64,000 nt of DNA from an uncultured Pelagibacteraceae bacterium. GTDB lineage: Bacteria > Pseudomonadota > Alphaproteobacteria > Pelagibacterales > Pelagibacteraceae. This document shows, one piece after another, positions 1 to 9,524 of the stretch (positions are counted from its first letter, which is position 1; every line of letters starts with the position of its first letter). The translations under genes were made by a program, and so were the position numbers. The stretch is from assembly GCA_902627735.1 (NCBI GenBank), contig CACOKI010000001.1, forward strand, positions 101,482-165,481. The letters are read 5' to 3'. The notes below the pieces were generated by a model. It did no database searches, had not been told where the DNA came from, and was given only the letters and a program-made list of their open reading frames with translations.

Positions 1-56
1 ATATCTTTGTAAACTGAAAGGGACTCTAGCCATGAAGTTTTTTGAACTGATGACAT
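1..56 (-). CDS. N-terminal fragment of a membrane transporter, possibly AmpG-like MFS (runs off the left edge)
   Basis: Minus-strand ATG at 54-56 reads MSSVQKTSWLESLSVYKD..., open to the window edge; the SWLE-(L/A)-VYKD start resembles AmpG-type permeases. Confidence 0.4.
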   Translation of the reverse strand, partial: MSSVQKTSWLESLSVYKD

Positions 57-58
57 AA

Positions 59-1498
59 TTAATTTCTCCAAAATGATGGTAAAAATAATACTAGTATAGC
101 GAATAATTCAAGTCTACCCAAAATCATACCAAGAGTGAGTATCCATTTCGAAATATCTGGTAAGGAAGAAAAATTTCCATTAGGACCTATAATTGATCCT
201 AAACCAGGTCCAACATTAGATATTGATGTTGCAGCACCAGATATTGAAGTAATAAAATCAAGACCAGTTAATGAAAGTAAAGCAGTAATTATAAAAAAAA
301 TGATTAAATACATATAAATAAATGAAATTATTGAAGAAATAAATTTATTATCAACCGGGCTTTGATTATATTTTAAAACAAAAATACCCTTCGGATAAAT
401 TATTTTTTTAAGTTGATTGGAAATAAAATAATAAAGAATTTGTATTCTAAAAATTTTTATACCACAAGTAGTGGAACCTGCACATCCACCAATAAACATT
501 AATAATAAAAATATAATTATGGCAAAAGCTCCCCAATTATCAAATTGTGCATTGACATATCCAGTTCCAGTTAAAATTGAAATAACATTAAAAATTATAG
601 ATCTTAAATTTATTTGTGTAGAATTATTAATTGTTAAATATATTGATAATATAATAATGCTAATTACTATTATTTTTATAAAAGTTTGAATTTGTATGTC
701 TGAGAAAAATATTTTTTTATCACCACTTAAAAATTTAATGTAGGCAATAAAAGGTAAACTTCCTAAAATGATAAAAATTATTGCTGATATTTCAATATAG
801 GGATTATCAAAAAAACCAATTGACTCATTGTAATTTGAAAAACCACCAGTGGCTATTGTTGTCATTGAATGAGTTAAACTATCGAAAATATTCATTCCTA
901 AAATCTTATAAGAAAATGCACAAAGAAATGTTAAACTAGAGTAAATATAGATTAATCTAAGAGCAATTTCCTTAGATTTAGGAAGAATTTTTTCTGATGA
1001 GTCGTTATTTGAAATTTTAAATAATTGCATTCCACCAACATTCATTATTGGCATAAGTGTTATTGCCATTACAATAATACCTATTCCGCCAAGCCATTGT
1101 AATAATGCTCGCCATAACAATATACCTTTTGGAGTATTTTCTAAATTTGGAATAATTGTTGATCCAGTGGTAGTAATCCCTGACATACTTTCAAAAAATG
1201 CGTTTGTGATTGAAAAATCAGCATCTGAAAATATAAAAGGTAAAGAACCAAAAACTGCAATACTTAACCAAGATAACGCAGTTAGAAGAAATGCCTGTTG
1301 TAAGTTCAATTTTTTATCGTGATCCAAATTGGATAAAAAAAATAAAATACCAAATATAATAGTAACTATAGAGGCACCCAAAAAAGATGAATCTACCTCA
1401 TTATAAATAAACTGAATAATTATTGGAATCATCATAAAAATTCCAAGAATTATTTGTAAAATTCCCAGAGTAAAAAAAACTGTTTTATAATTAGACAT
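59..1498 (-). CDS. trkH: Trk-type potassium uptake membrane protein TrkH
   Basis: 479 aa; multi-TM with TrkH motifs (GITTTGSTIIPNLE, TIATGGFSNYNESIG, GGCAGSTTCGIKIFR, ISNVGPGLG). Confidence 0.95.
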   Translation of the reverse strand: MSNYKTVFFTLGILQIILGIFMMIPIIIQFIYNEVDSSFLGASIVTIIFGILFFLSNLDHDKKLNLQQAFLLTALSWLSIAVFGSLPFIFSDADFSITNAFFESMSGITTTGSTIIPNLENTPKGILLWRALLQWLGGIGIIVMAITLMPIMNVGGMQLFKISNNDSSEKILPKSKEIALRLIYIYSSLTFLCAFSYKILGMNIFDSLTHSMTTIATGGFSNYNESIGFFDNPYIEISAIIFIILGSLPFIAYIKFLSGDKKIFFSDIQIQTFIKIIVISIIILSIYLTINNSTQINLRSIIFNVISILTGTGYVNAQFDNWGAFAIIIFLLLMFIGGCAGSTTCGIKIFRIQILYYFISNQLKKIIYPKGIFVLKYNQSPVDNKFISSIISFIYMYLIIFFIITALLSLTGLDFITSISGAATSISNVGPGLGSIIGPNGNFSSLPDISKWILTLGMILGRLELFAILVLFLPSFWRN

Positions 1499-1585
1499 TT
1501 TGAAAGAACATTATTTTATGGTAAATAAATTTCAACTCTATATGAATTAGCTTAATCATTATTTGAGATTTTAAAAGAAATATTC

Positions 1586-3148
1586 ATGATTAAAAAAGAA
1601 AATTTAGATAAAACTAGTGCTTGGCCATTTGTGGAGGCAAAAAAAATGCTTCGCGAAAGAAAAACATTTATAGAAAAAAAAGGAAAAATTATTCTTCAAA
1701 CAGGATATGGTCCAAGCGGTCTTCCTCATATAGGTACCTTTGGTGAAGTTGCGAGAACTTCAATGATAGTAAATGCTTTAAAATATTTAACAGATCTTCC
1801 AACAGAAATTATAACTTTTTCTGATGATATGGATGGTCTTAGAAAAGTTCCTGATAATGTACCTAATAAAGAATTATTAGAAAAAAATTTACATAAACCT
1901 CTGACAAATGTTCCAGATCCTTTTGGAAAATTTAAAAGTTTTGGTGAACATAATAATCAAATGCTCAAAAATTTTTTAGATAATTTTAATTTTAATTATA
2001 AATTTAAAAGTTCCTCAGAGCTTTATAAATCAGGTTTTTTTAATACATCTCTTCAAGTTATTTTTGAAAACTATGATGATATAATGAATATAATATTACC
2101 TACGTTAGGAAAAGAACGTCAAAAAACATACAGCCCCTTTTTGCCTATATGTCCAGATACAGGTCATGTTTTGGAAATTCCTGTTAAAGAAATTAATAAA
2201 GAAAAATTCAAAATTATATTTGATAACAATGGGAAAGATTTAGAGAAAAGTATATTTGATGGAAACTGTAAACTTCAATGGAAAGTTGATTGGGCAATGA
2301 GATGGTATGCTCTTGACGTAGATTTTGAAATGTATGGAAAAGATTTGATCGAAAGCGCAATTTTATCAACAAAAATAATTAAATTAATTGGAAAGATAAA
2401 TCCTTCTGGTTTTGCTTATGAGTTATTTTTAGATGAAAAAGGTGAAAAAATTTCTAAATCAAAAGGAAACGGTATTACAATAGACCAGTGGCTTGAATAT
2501 GCTTCCCCTGAAAGTTTATCTTTGTATATGTATCAAAATCCAAAAAGAGCAAAAAAATTATATAAGGAAATTGTTTCAAAAACAGTTGATGAATATTTAG
2601 AATTTTTAGAAAAGGCAAAAAATCAAGATGAATTACAAATCTTAATGAACCCTGTGTGGCATGTTCATAATAGCAATATACCTAGGGAAGAAATGATAAT
2701 GTCTTTTTCTATGCTCCTTAATCTTGTTGAGACAAGTAATGCTGACAATAAAGATCTTCTTTGGAAATTTGTAAAGAAACATAAGAAAGATATCTCAGTA
2801 AAAGATTTTCCAATCTTTGATAAACTTGTTGGATATGCAATTAAATATTTTGATGATGTGATAAAGATAAAAAAGAAATATAAAAAACCAAACGATAATG
2901 AAAAATTAGCTCTAGAAGCTTTAATTAATACACTTGATAAATGTAACGATGAAATGTCACCAGAAGATATTCAAACCTTAATTTATACAACTGGAAAAGA
3001 AAATGGATATTCAAAAAATTTAAGAGATTGGTTTAAATTAATTTATGAGGTTGTATTTGGCGATGAAAATGGACCAAGAATGGGATTTTTTATAAGTTTT
3101 TTTGGTGTTAAAGAAACAAAAGATCTTATAAAAAATAAAATTAAATAA
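1586..3148 (+). CDS. lysK: Lysyl-tRNA synthetase, class I
   Basis: 520 aa; class I HIGH-like (GPSGLPHIGT) and KMSKS-like (KISKSKGNG) motifs. Confidence 0.95.
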   Translation: MIKKENLDKTSAWPFVEAKKMLRERKTFIEKKGKIILQTGYGPSGLPHIGTFGEVARTSMIVNALKYLTDLPTEIITFSDDMDGLRKVPDNVPNKELLEKNLHKPLTNVPDPFGKFKSFGEHNNQMLKNFLDNFNFNYKFKSSSELYKSGFFNTSLQVIFENYDDIMNIILPTLGKERQKTYSPFLPICPDTGHVLEIPVKEINKEKFKIIFDNNGKDLEKSIFDGNCKLQWKVDWAMRWYALDVDFEMYGKDLIESAILSTKIIKLIGKINPSGFAYELFLDEKGEKISKSKGNGITIDQWLEYASPESLSLYMYQNPKRAKKLYKEIVSKTVDEYLEFLEKAKNQDELQILMNPVWHVHNSNIPREEMIMSFSMLLNLVETSNADNKDLLWKFVKKHKKDISVKDFPIFDKLVGYAIKYFDDVIKIKKKYKKPNDNEKLALEALINTLDKCNDEMSPEDIQTLIYTTGKENGYSKNLRDWFKLIYEVVFGDENGPRMGFFISFFGVKETKDLIKNKIK

Positions 3149-4200
3149 TGTTTTCAAATATAAGATCATTAATATTTAAGTTAGATCCCGAGACTGCCCA
3201 TAATTTAGCAATTAAATCTTTAAAATTTAATTTTGTACCAAATATTTCAAATGAAAATAAAAGTGACTCTTTATTTAAAACCAAGTTATTTGGAAAGGAT
3301 ATTGATAATCCAATTGGTTTAGCAGCAGGATTTGATAAAAATGCAGAGGTATATAACTCATTATTTAAACTTGGTTTTGGATTTGTTGAGGTAGGGACAA
3401 TTACACCTCTAAAACAATATGGCAATCCAAAGCCTAGAGTGTTTAGATTAGTTGATGATGAAGCATTAATAAATAGACTTGGTTTTAATAATCTTGGTGC
3501 AGAGAACATTATCAAAAAGATTAGATCAAATAGACCTTCAGGAATGCTTGGAATTAACATTGGACCTAATAAAGATGCTGAGGATAGAACATCAGATTAT
3601 TTGAAATGCTTTAAAATTTTTAATGATGTAGCAGATTATATTACAATAAATATTTCATCACCAAATACAGAAAATTTAAGAAAGTTACATGATCAAGTAA
3701 AATTAGATAAATTATTAAAAAGTATTGAAAAAGAAAAAGAAAATTTAAATATAAGCACCCCTATCGTTGTGAAAGTTTCGCCAGATATTAGTGATAAAGA
3801 AATTGATGAAATATCACAAGTCCTTTTAATTAATAAAGTTGAGGGGGTGATTATTTCAAATACCTCAGATTCAACAAGAGAGAATTTGATTAATATCCAA
3901 AAACATCAAAAAGGGGGGCTGTCAGGCAAACCAATTCAAACAAAATCAACTCTTTTAATAAAAAAATTTTATAAATTACTTAAAGGTAAAATTAAGATTA
4001 TAGGTGTTGGTGGAGTGGATTCTGGTACAAGTGCTTATGAAAAATTTCTTGCGGGTGCAAGTTACGTTCAGCTTTACACTGGTATGGTTTATAGGGGCCC
4101 TAATATTGTAAGTATGATAAAAAAAGAGCTAAGAGAAATATTATTAAAAGATGGTGTTAAAAATTTTAGTGAAATTGTAGGAAAAAAAACAAATACCTAA
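3148..4200 (+). CDS. pyrD: Dihydroorotate dehydrogenase (quinone)
   Basis: 350 aa; NPIGLAAGFDKNAEVYN, GFVEVGTITPLKQ, ISSPNTENLR; start overlaps the lysK stop. Confidence 0.95.
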   Translation: MFSNIRSLIFKLDPETAHNLAIKSLKFNFVPNISNENKSDSLFKTKLFGKDIDNPIGLAAGFDKNAEVYNSLFKLGFGFVEVGTITPLKQYGNPKPRVFRLVDDEALINRLGFNNLGAENIIKKIRSNRPSGMLGINIGPNKDAEDRTSDYLKCFKIFNDVADYITINISSPNTENLRKLHDQVKLDKLLKSIEKEKENLNISTPIVVKVSPDISDKEIDEISQVLLINKVEGVIISNTSDSTRENLINIQKHQKGGLSGKPIQTKSTLLIKKFYKLLKGKIKIIGVGGVDSGTSAYEKFLAGASYVQLYTGMVYRGPNIVSMIKKELREILLKDGVKNFSEIVGKKTNT

Positions 4201-4211
4201 TTGTATTAAAC

Positions 4212-4240
4212 TTGACGTTATCAATATCACACTTTATATA
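4212..4240 (+). promoter_or_regulatory. Candidate sigma70-type promoter for rpmB
   Basis: TTGACG (4212-4217), 17-nt spacer, TATATA (4235-4240). Confidence 0.55.
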
Positions 4241-4251
4241 GACATGTCGTT

Positions 4252-4566
4252 ATGTCAAAAAAATGTGAGTTAACTGGAAAAATACCTATGAAAGGTCATA
4301 ATGTTAGTCATGCTAATAATAAGACGAAGAGAAGATTCTTACCTAATTTAAAGAAAATTAAATTTACAAGTGAATTATTAAAAAGAAGCCTAAAATTAAC
4401 AGTAAGTAATGCAGGTGTGAGATCGGTTGATAAGAAAGGTAGTTTTGATGAATTTTTAAAAACAGTTAAAAATAAAAATTTATCTCCACGTTTAAAAAAA
4501 TTGAAAAAAAACTTACTAATTAAGTCCCCATATCAGAAAAAAACTGTTCAATCTAAAACTGCTTAA
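4252..4566 (+). CDS. rpmB: 50S ribosomal protein L28
   Basis: [33 protein letters not shown] is typical of bL28. Confidence 0.96.
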   Translation: MSKKCELTGKIPMKGHNVSHANNKTKRRFLPNLKKIKFTSELLKRSLKLTVSNAGVRSVDKKGSFDEFLKTVKNKNLSPRLKKLKKNLLIKSPYQKKTVQSKTA

Positions 4567-5114
4567 TGAATAAATCCTTTATTCTTCTATCTTTTTTGAT
4601 GGGAGTAGTTGTTTTATCCTCAAATTATCTTGTTCAATTTCCAATAAATTATTATGGATTAAATGAGATATTAACTTACGGTGCATTTAGCTATCCCATA
4701 GCTTTTTTAATTACCGATTTAGCTAATAGATCTTTTGGAAAATTAGTTGCTAGAAAATTAGTTTATTTTGGCTTTCTACTTGGTATTGGGTTTACAATTT
4801 TATTTTCTACAAATTTTTCAGATTTAATATCAATTAGGATTGCAATAGGATCTGGTGTTGCTTTTTTAACTGCTCAACTTCTAGATGTTCAAATATTTGA
4901 TAATTTAAGAAAAAAAAAATGGTTTGTTGCTCCACTGACTTCTTCATTGATTGGATCGACAGTTGATACTTTCATATTTTTTTTTATTTCTTTTTATGGA
5001 ACGAACATACCATGGTTTACTCTAGCTTTAGGTGATTTGAGTGTTAAATTATTTGTTGCGATGATAATGTTAATTCCATTTAGATTATTATTAAAAACAT
5101 TTAAACCTATTTAG
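4566..5114 (+). CDS. Queuosine precursor transporter / VUT family membrane protein
   Basis: 182 aa, multi-TM; LTYGAFSYPIAFLITDLANRSFGK motif of the YhhQ/VUT family. Confidence 0.8.
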   Translation: MNKSFILLSFLMGVVVLSSNYLVQFPINYYGLNEILTYGAFSYPIAFLITDLANRSFGKLVARKLVYFGFLLGIGFTILFSTNFSDLISIRIAIGSGVAFLTAQLLDVQIFDNLRKKKWFVAPLTSSLIGSTVDTFIFFFISFYGTNIPWFTLALGDLSVKLFVAMIMLIPFRLLLKTFKPI

Positions 5115-5116
5115 AT

Positions 5117-5992
5117 TTAATACAAATACTTATAAGCTAAAATTTTGTAAGCTAATTTTGCAACTAAAAAATTATATGAATTGAAACCTTTTATTGGAGC
5201 AAGTTCATTAATGTCTGCTCCAACAATATTAGAATTTTTTGCTGCAACTCTTATTATATCCAGAGTTTCATCCCAAAAAAGTCCTCCAGGCTCTGGAGTT
5301 CCTGTTGCTGGCATGATTGCTGAGTCAAGCCCATCTACATCAAAAGTTAAGTAAACAGTTTTATTTTTAATTAATTTTTTGAATTTATTCATATTCCATT
5401 TATGTTTATCCTTTGCCCAAAAAATATTTATTCTTGATTTATTTTTATTTAAAAAATGAATTTCACTTTTAGAAATATTTCTTATACCAAAGGAAATAAT
5501 AGATACATTCTTATAATCTAAACATCTTCTGATAGCTGAGGCATGTGAAAATTTTTCCCCGTTGTAACTATTCCTTAAATCTGCATGAGCATCAAAATGT
5601 AATAGACAAATATTCTTAAATTTTTTCACAAAAGGCGTGATACAGCCAGGAGTAATTGAGTGTTCACCTCCTAATGTCATAGGGAAAAGTTTTTTATCTA
5701 AAATTTCTTGATTAACATTTGATATTTTTTGTAGAGCTCTATTTATATCCTTATCAATTTTAAAAGGTTTCAATGTTTTTATACCAATTTCTTTGTACGG
5801 TTCACAATTTAATTCCTCATCATAAAGTTCTACTTGATGAGAAGCTTTAATTATTTCTTTTGGGCCATTTTTTGTACCACCTCCATAACTTACAGTTTTT
5901 TCCAAACCAAACGGAACAATGACAACCTTTTCCTTAAAATTAAATTTATTATCAATTCCAAGAAAACCATTTTTATTTGAAAGATATTTCAA
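5117..5992 (-). CDS. speB: Agmatinase / ureohydrolase family protein
   Basis: GGEHSIT, HFDAHADLR, TFDVDGLDSAIMPATGTPEPGGL metal-binding motifs. Confidence 0.88.
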   Translation of the reverse strand: MKYLSNKNGFLGIDNKFNFKEKVVIVPFGLEKTVSYGGGTKNGPKEIIKASHQVELYDEELNCEPYKEIGIKTLKPFKIDKDINRALQKISNVNQEILDKKLFPMTLGGEHSITPGCITPFVKKFKNICLLHFDAHADLRNSYNGEKFSHASAIRRCLDYKNVSIISFGIRNISKSEIHFLNKNKSRINIFWAKDKHKWNMNKFKKLIKNKTVYLTFDVDGLDSAIMPATGTPEPGGLFWDETLDIIRVAAKNSNIVGADINELAPIKGFNSYNFLVAKLAYKILAYKYLY

Positions 5993-5997
5993 TTTGT

Positions 5998-7038
5998 TTA
6001 CCCAAATATTTGAGAGAAATTTTTTTTATTTCTATTTTTCCATTCGCCTCTATGATAAGCATCGCTGGCAATCAAAGGTAAAACGCTAGTAGCTTCTGCA
6101 AATACCATTTGTTCTTTTGTAATATCTACTTTTCCCCATGAGCTTGCTTCTTTTAATGTAGAGCTGCTACACGCACCATCTCTTGAGTCTGCAACAGTGA
6201 TTTGAACAGCATATTTATGCATATCAACTTCCTTTCCCAATAGTTCAGCACATATCACTGTATCTTGAATAAAATTTTTTGGAACTCCACCCCCAATCAT
6301 AAAAAGACCTGATCCTTTAGATTGTATTTTTATTTCTGTTAATTCACGAAATTCTCTTATGGAGTCAATAGTTATGTGTCCTTTTGGATTTTTTTCTTGA
6401 TGAATAACTAGTCCGAACCCAGCACTTGAGTCTGTAAAAGCTGGACAAAATATTGGGACATTATTATCATAAGCAGTTTCAATTAAAGAATCTTTTTTTA
6501 CTGAATTTTTTTTCAAATACTTTCCCATTTCATAAATAAACTCTCTAGAAGTATAACTTTTAGGTTTTAAATTATCAGCGATTTCACAAATTTTTTTATC
6601 ACATATTTGAAGTTCGTCTTCATCGATATAAGTATCATAAATTCTATCAATGTAGTTTTTTCTTAATTCAGTATCATCTTGAAATTGTGAACCCTGATAA
6701 TGTTTGAATCCAAGGGCTTCAAAAAAATCCATATCAATTATTGCAGCTCCAGTTGCTACAATTGCATCAACCATATTATATTTAACTAAATCTTTATAAA
6801 TATTCATGCATCCAGCGGCAGAAGTTGAACCAGCTAATGTAAGAAATATTGTACAATCTTTATCCTTAAGCATTTCGTTAAAAATATTAGCAGCATTTGC
6901 CGTTTCTCTGGAAACAAAAGACATTTTTTCCATTGATGAGATTATCTTACGAGCGTCAAATGAAGTAATATCTATATGTTCTACAGGATTTTTAAGTAAA
7001 TCTTTTTTAATATTGTGACCTACTTTTTTTTTAGACAT
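5998..7038 (-). CDS. Deoxyhypusine synthase-like protein
   Basis: 346 aa; LTLAGSTSAAG, GGGVPKNF and DGACSSSTLKEASSWGK, matching the DHS active-site lysine region (human ...VSWGK). Confidence 0.88.
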   Translation of the reverse strand: MSKKKVGHNIKKDLLKNPVEHIDITSFDARKIISSMEKMSFVSRETANAANIFNEMLKDKDCTIFLTLAGSTSAAGCMNIYKDLVKYNMVDAIVATGAAIIDMDFFEALGFKHYQGSQFQDDTELRKNYIDRIYDTYIDEDELQICDKKICEIADNLKPKSYTSREFIYEMGKYLKKNSVKKDSLIETAYDNNVPIFCPAFTDSSAGFGLVIHQEKNPKGHITIDSIREFRELTEIKIQSKGSGLFMIGGGVPKNFIQDTVICAELLGKEVDMHKYAVQITVADSRDGACSSSTLKEASSWGKVDITKEQMVFAEATSVLPLIASDAYHRGEWKNRNKKNFSQIFG

Positions 7039-8222
7039 TAAGCAACCAAAGTAGCCTTATTGACGTCTTTCTCATAAAGGCTCATTATTGGATTGTCTTC
7101 TACCTCATATATTTCATTTGAAAAGAAACCATTAAATTGAGTTCTAAACGTTAAACCGTATGCCCCCAGTTGACCTAGTTCAATATAATCATTTTCTTTT
7201 ATGTTGTTTGGCAAAAGAAATGGTCCTTTCATGTAATCCATACTATCGCAGGTTGGACCATAAAAATCAAAAGCAGTGAGTTTTTTTGATATAATTTTGT
7301 GAGTACTATCTTTTATCATTTTAGAAGGATAAACAATGTTTGGGGTACCAGCATCAAAAAGTGTACCATAAGTTCCATCGTTAATATAAAGTTTTTGTCT
7401 TTTTCTTAAATTAACTCTTACGATTGTCGAACCACTTTCAGCAACAAGGGCTCTTCCTGGCTCACAAATAATTTCTGGTAAATCATTTAGTTTTAAATTT
7501 TTTAAACTTTTTGTGATTTCAAGAAAATAATTATCTAAAGATTGCGGAATTAAATCTGGATATATAGTTGGAAATCCTCCACCAACATTTATATAATCAG
7601 GAACAATTTTTGTTTTTTTTATAATATTGCCTATCTCACTTATCCCTTTTGCATAAGAAATAGGATGCATACATTGTGAACCAACATGAAAGCTAAGACC
7701 AATTTTATTTGCACACTGTTTGACAAGTCTTAATAATCCTGCTGCTTCTGCATTCAACGCACCAAATTTTTTAGACAAATCAATTTCTGCGTGTTCATTT
7801 GAAACTGCTACTCTTACGAAAAGTTCTAAATCTTTAGCACCACTTGTACTTTCGATTATTTTAATTAGTTCATCTTTAGTATCTAATGCAAATGTTTTTA
7901 CTCCATATTTAAAATAAGCATCTTTAATACTTTCGTGACTTTTTACTGTATGCATGAAAGAACATTTTGCTGTTTGACTAAATTTTTTTATGGCTTTAAT
8001 TTCTTCGATAGAGGCTATATCAAACTGGTTAATTCCACTTTTAATAAGCGTTTTAATTACTTCAGGATGAGGATTTGTTTTTACAGCATATAAAATTTTT
8101 CCAGGGAATTTTTTTTGAAAAAATTTTGAGGTAGAAAGAATAGATTTCTTTCTAATACAATATACCGGTTTATCAGGTCTCAGTTGATTAATTAACTCTT
8201 CAACTGATTTAAATTTTTGCAT
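7038..8222 (-). CDS. Fold-type III PLP-dependent decarboxylase (ornithine/lysine decarboxylase-like)
   Basis: YAVKTNPHP PLP-lysine motif, HVGSQ, NVGGGFP, EPGRALVAESG, CDSMDYM. Confidence 0.9.
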   Translation of the reverse strand: MQKFKSVEELINQLRPDKPVYCIRKKSILSTSKFFQKKFPGKILYAVKTNPHPEVIKTLIKSGINQFDIASIEEIKAIKKFSQTAKCSFMHTVKSHESIKDAYFKYGVKTFALDTKDELIKIIESTSGAKDLELFVRVAVSNEHAEIDLSKKFGALNAEAAGLLRLVKQCANKIGLSFHVGSQCMHPISYAKGISEIGNIIKKTKIVPDYINVGGGFPTIYPDLIPQSLDNYFLEITKSLKNLKLNDLPEIICEPGRALVAESGSTIVRVNLRKRQKLYINDGTYGTLFDAGTPNIVYPSKMIKDSTHKIISKKLTAFDFYGPTCDSMDYMKGPFLLPNNIKENDYIELGQLGAYGLTFRTQFNGFFSNEIYEVEDNPIMSLYEKDVNKATLVA

Positions 8223-8343
8223 CTATTGTGCCCCCCAAAAAAAATTTAATAAAAAAAAAGCTTTTTATTTAAAAAAACTTTAATATTTCGAGCAATTAAT
8301 TCAATAGTTATTCAATGTAAAGTAAATAATGAGGTCTTGAACT

Positions 8344-8934
8344 GTGGAAAAAAATAACCATATGATTCCTATGAAAAATGAGCAAACACTACAAAATTTG
8401 AGTAATTTTGAGAACAAATCATTGTTAATTGTTGACGATGATAACCCTTTTAGAGAAAGATTAGCTAGAGCGATGGAAAAGAAGGGTTTTGAGGTTTTTC
8501 AAGCTGAAAGTGTACAAAAAGGTGTCGAATCAGTAAAAAATAAAAAACCTGGTTTTGCTGTTATTGATCTAAGATTAAACGACGGAAATGGTTTAGAGGT
8601 TGTTAAAGAAATTCAGTCATCAAATTCATCAAGTAGAATAATTATGTTAACCGGATATGGAAATATTCCAACAGCTGTTGCAGCAATAAAAGAGGGAGCA
8701 ATAGATTATCTGGCTAAACCTGCAGATGCAGATGATGTAGAAAAAGCGTTATTGGCCGACCCATCAAAAAAAGCAGCCCCACCAGAAAATCCTATGTCTG
8801 CTGATAGGGTAAAATGGGAACATATTCATAGAGTATTTGAATTATGCAATAGAAATGTTTCAGAGACAGCTAGAAGACTTAAAATGCATAGAAGAACTTT
8901 ACAAAGAATTTTATCTAAACGATCGCCTAAATAA
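8344..8934 (+). CDS. regA: ActR/RegA-family response regulator
   Basis: GTG start; receiver domain (LIVDDDNPFRERLARAMEKKGF, LTGYGNIPTAVAAIKEGAIDYLAKPAD) and Fis-type HTH (NVSETARRLKMHRRTLQRIL). Confidence 0.88.
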   Translation: MEKNNHMIPMKNEQTLQNLSNFENKSLLIVDDDNPFRERLARAMEKKGFEVFQAESVQKGVESVKNKKPGFAVIDLRLNDGNGLEVVKEIQSSNSSSRIIMLTGYGNIPTAVAAIKEGAIDYLAKPADADDVEKALLADPSKKAAPPENPMSADRVKWEHIHRVFELCNRNVSETARRLKMHRRTLQRILSKRSPK

Positions 8935-9478
8935 ATTTTCTTAACTTAAAAAGTTTTTTTGTTAATAAAAACAACAGTGAAATTTTAAAAACTTCAGCCA
9001 GTAGAAATGGCATAACTCCTAGTTCCAAAATTGGTTTATCCCATCCTATGAGAGTTCCAAGCCACAAAACCCCAAAAAAATAAATTGTTGAGACAGATAT
9101 TAATAGTTTTGTAATAATTATTAATTTATTATCATCTTCTCTTATCAGAGAAGCAAGATAACTTGCTGAAAGAAATCCTATTAGATAACCCATTGTTGGT
9201 CCCATAAAATAAGTCAAACCTATTCCTCTTTCTGGTGAATTAGAAAAAACTGGTAGACCCAGTATTCCTTCTAATAAATACAAACTTATTGTTGCAATAG
9301 CTATCTTACCTCCAAAACTTATTCCAAGTAGCATAACCACAAATGTTTGCATTGTCATTGGCACTGGATAGAAAGGTATTTTTATTTTTGCAGATATTGC
9401 AAGAAGTATCGATCCAAAAAAAATAACAATTAATGACTTAATTATCTTTGTTTGAGAATTTTGCTTTATTAGTTCCAT
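8927..9478 (-). CDS. bioY: Biotin transporter substrate-binding (S) component BioY
   Basis: 183 aa; KIPFYPVPMTMQTFVVMLLG, LYLLEGILGLPVFS. Confidence 0.93.
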   Translation of the reverse strand: MELIKQNSQTKIIKSLIVIFFGSILLAISAKIKIPFYPVPMTMQTFVVMLLGISFGGKIAIATISLYLLEGILGLPVFSNSPERGIGLTYFMGPTMGYLIGFLSASYLASLIREDDNKLIIITKLLISVSTIYFFGVLWLGTLIGWDKPILELGVMPFLLAEVFKISLLFLLTKKLFKLRKFI

Positions 9479-9524
9479 AAAAAATAATACTCTTATTTTA
9501 ACTGATAATCTATATTAATTTATA

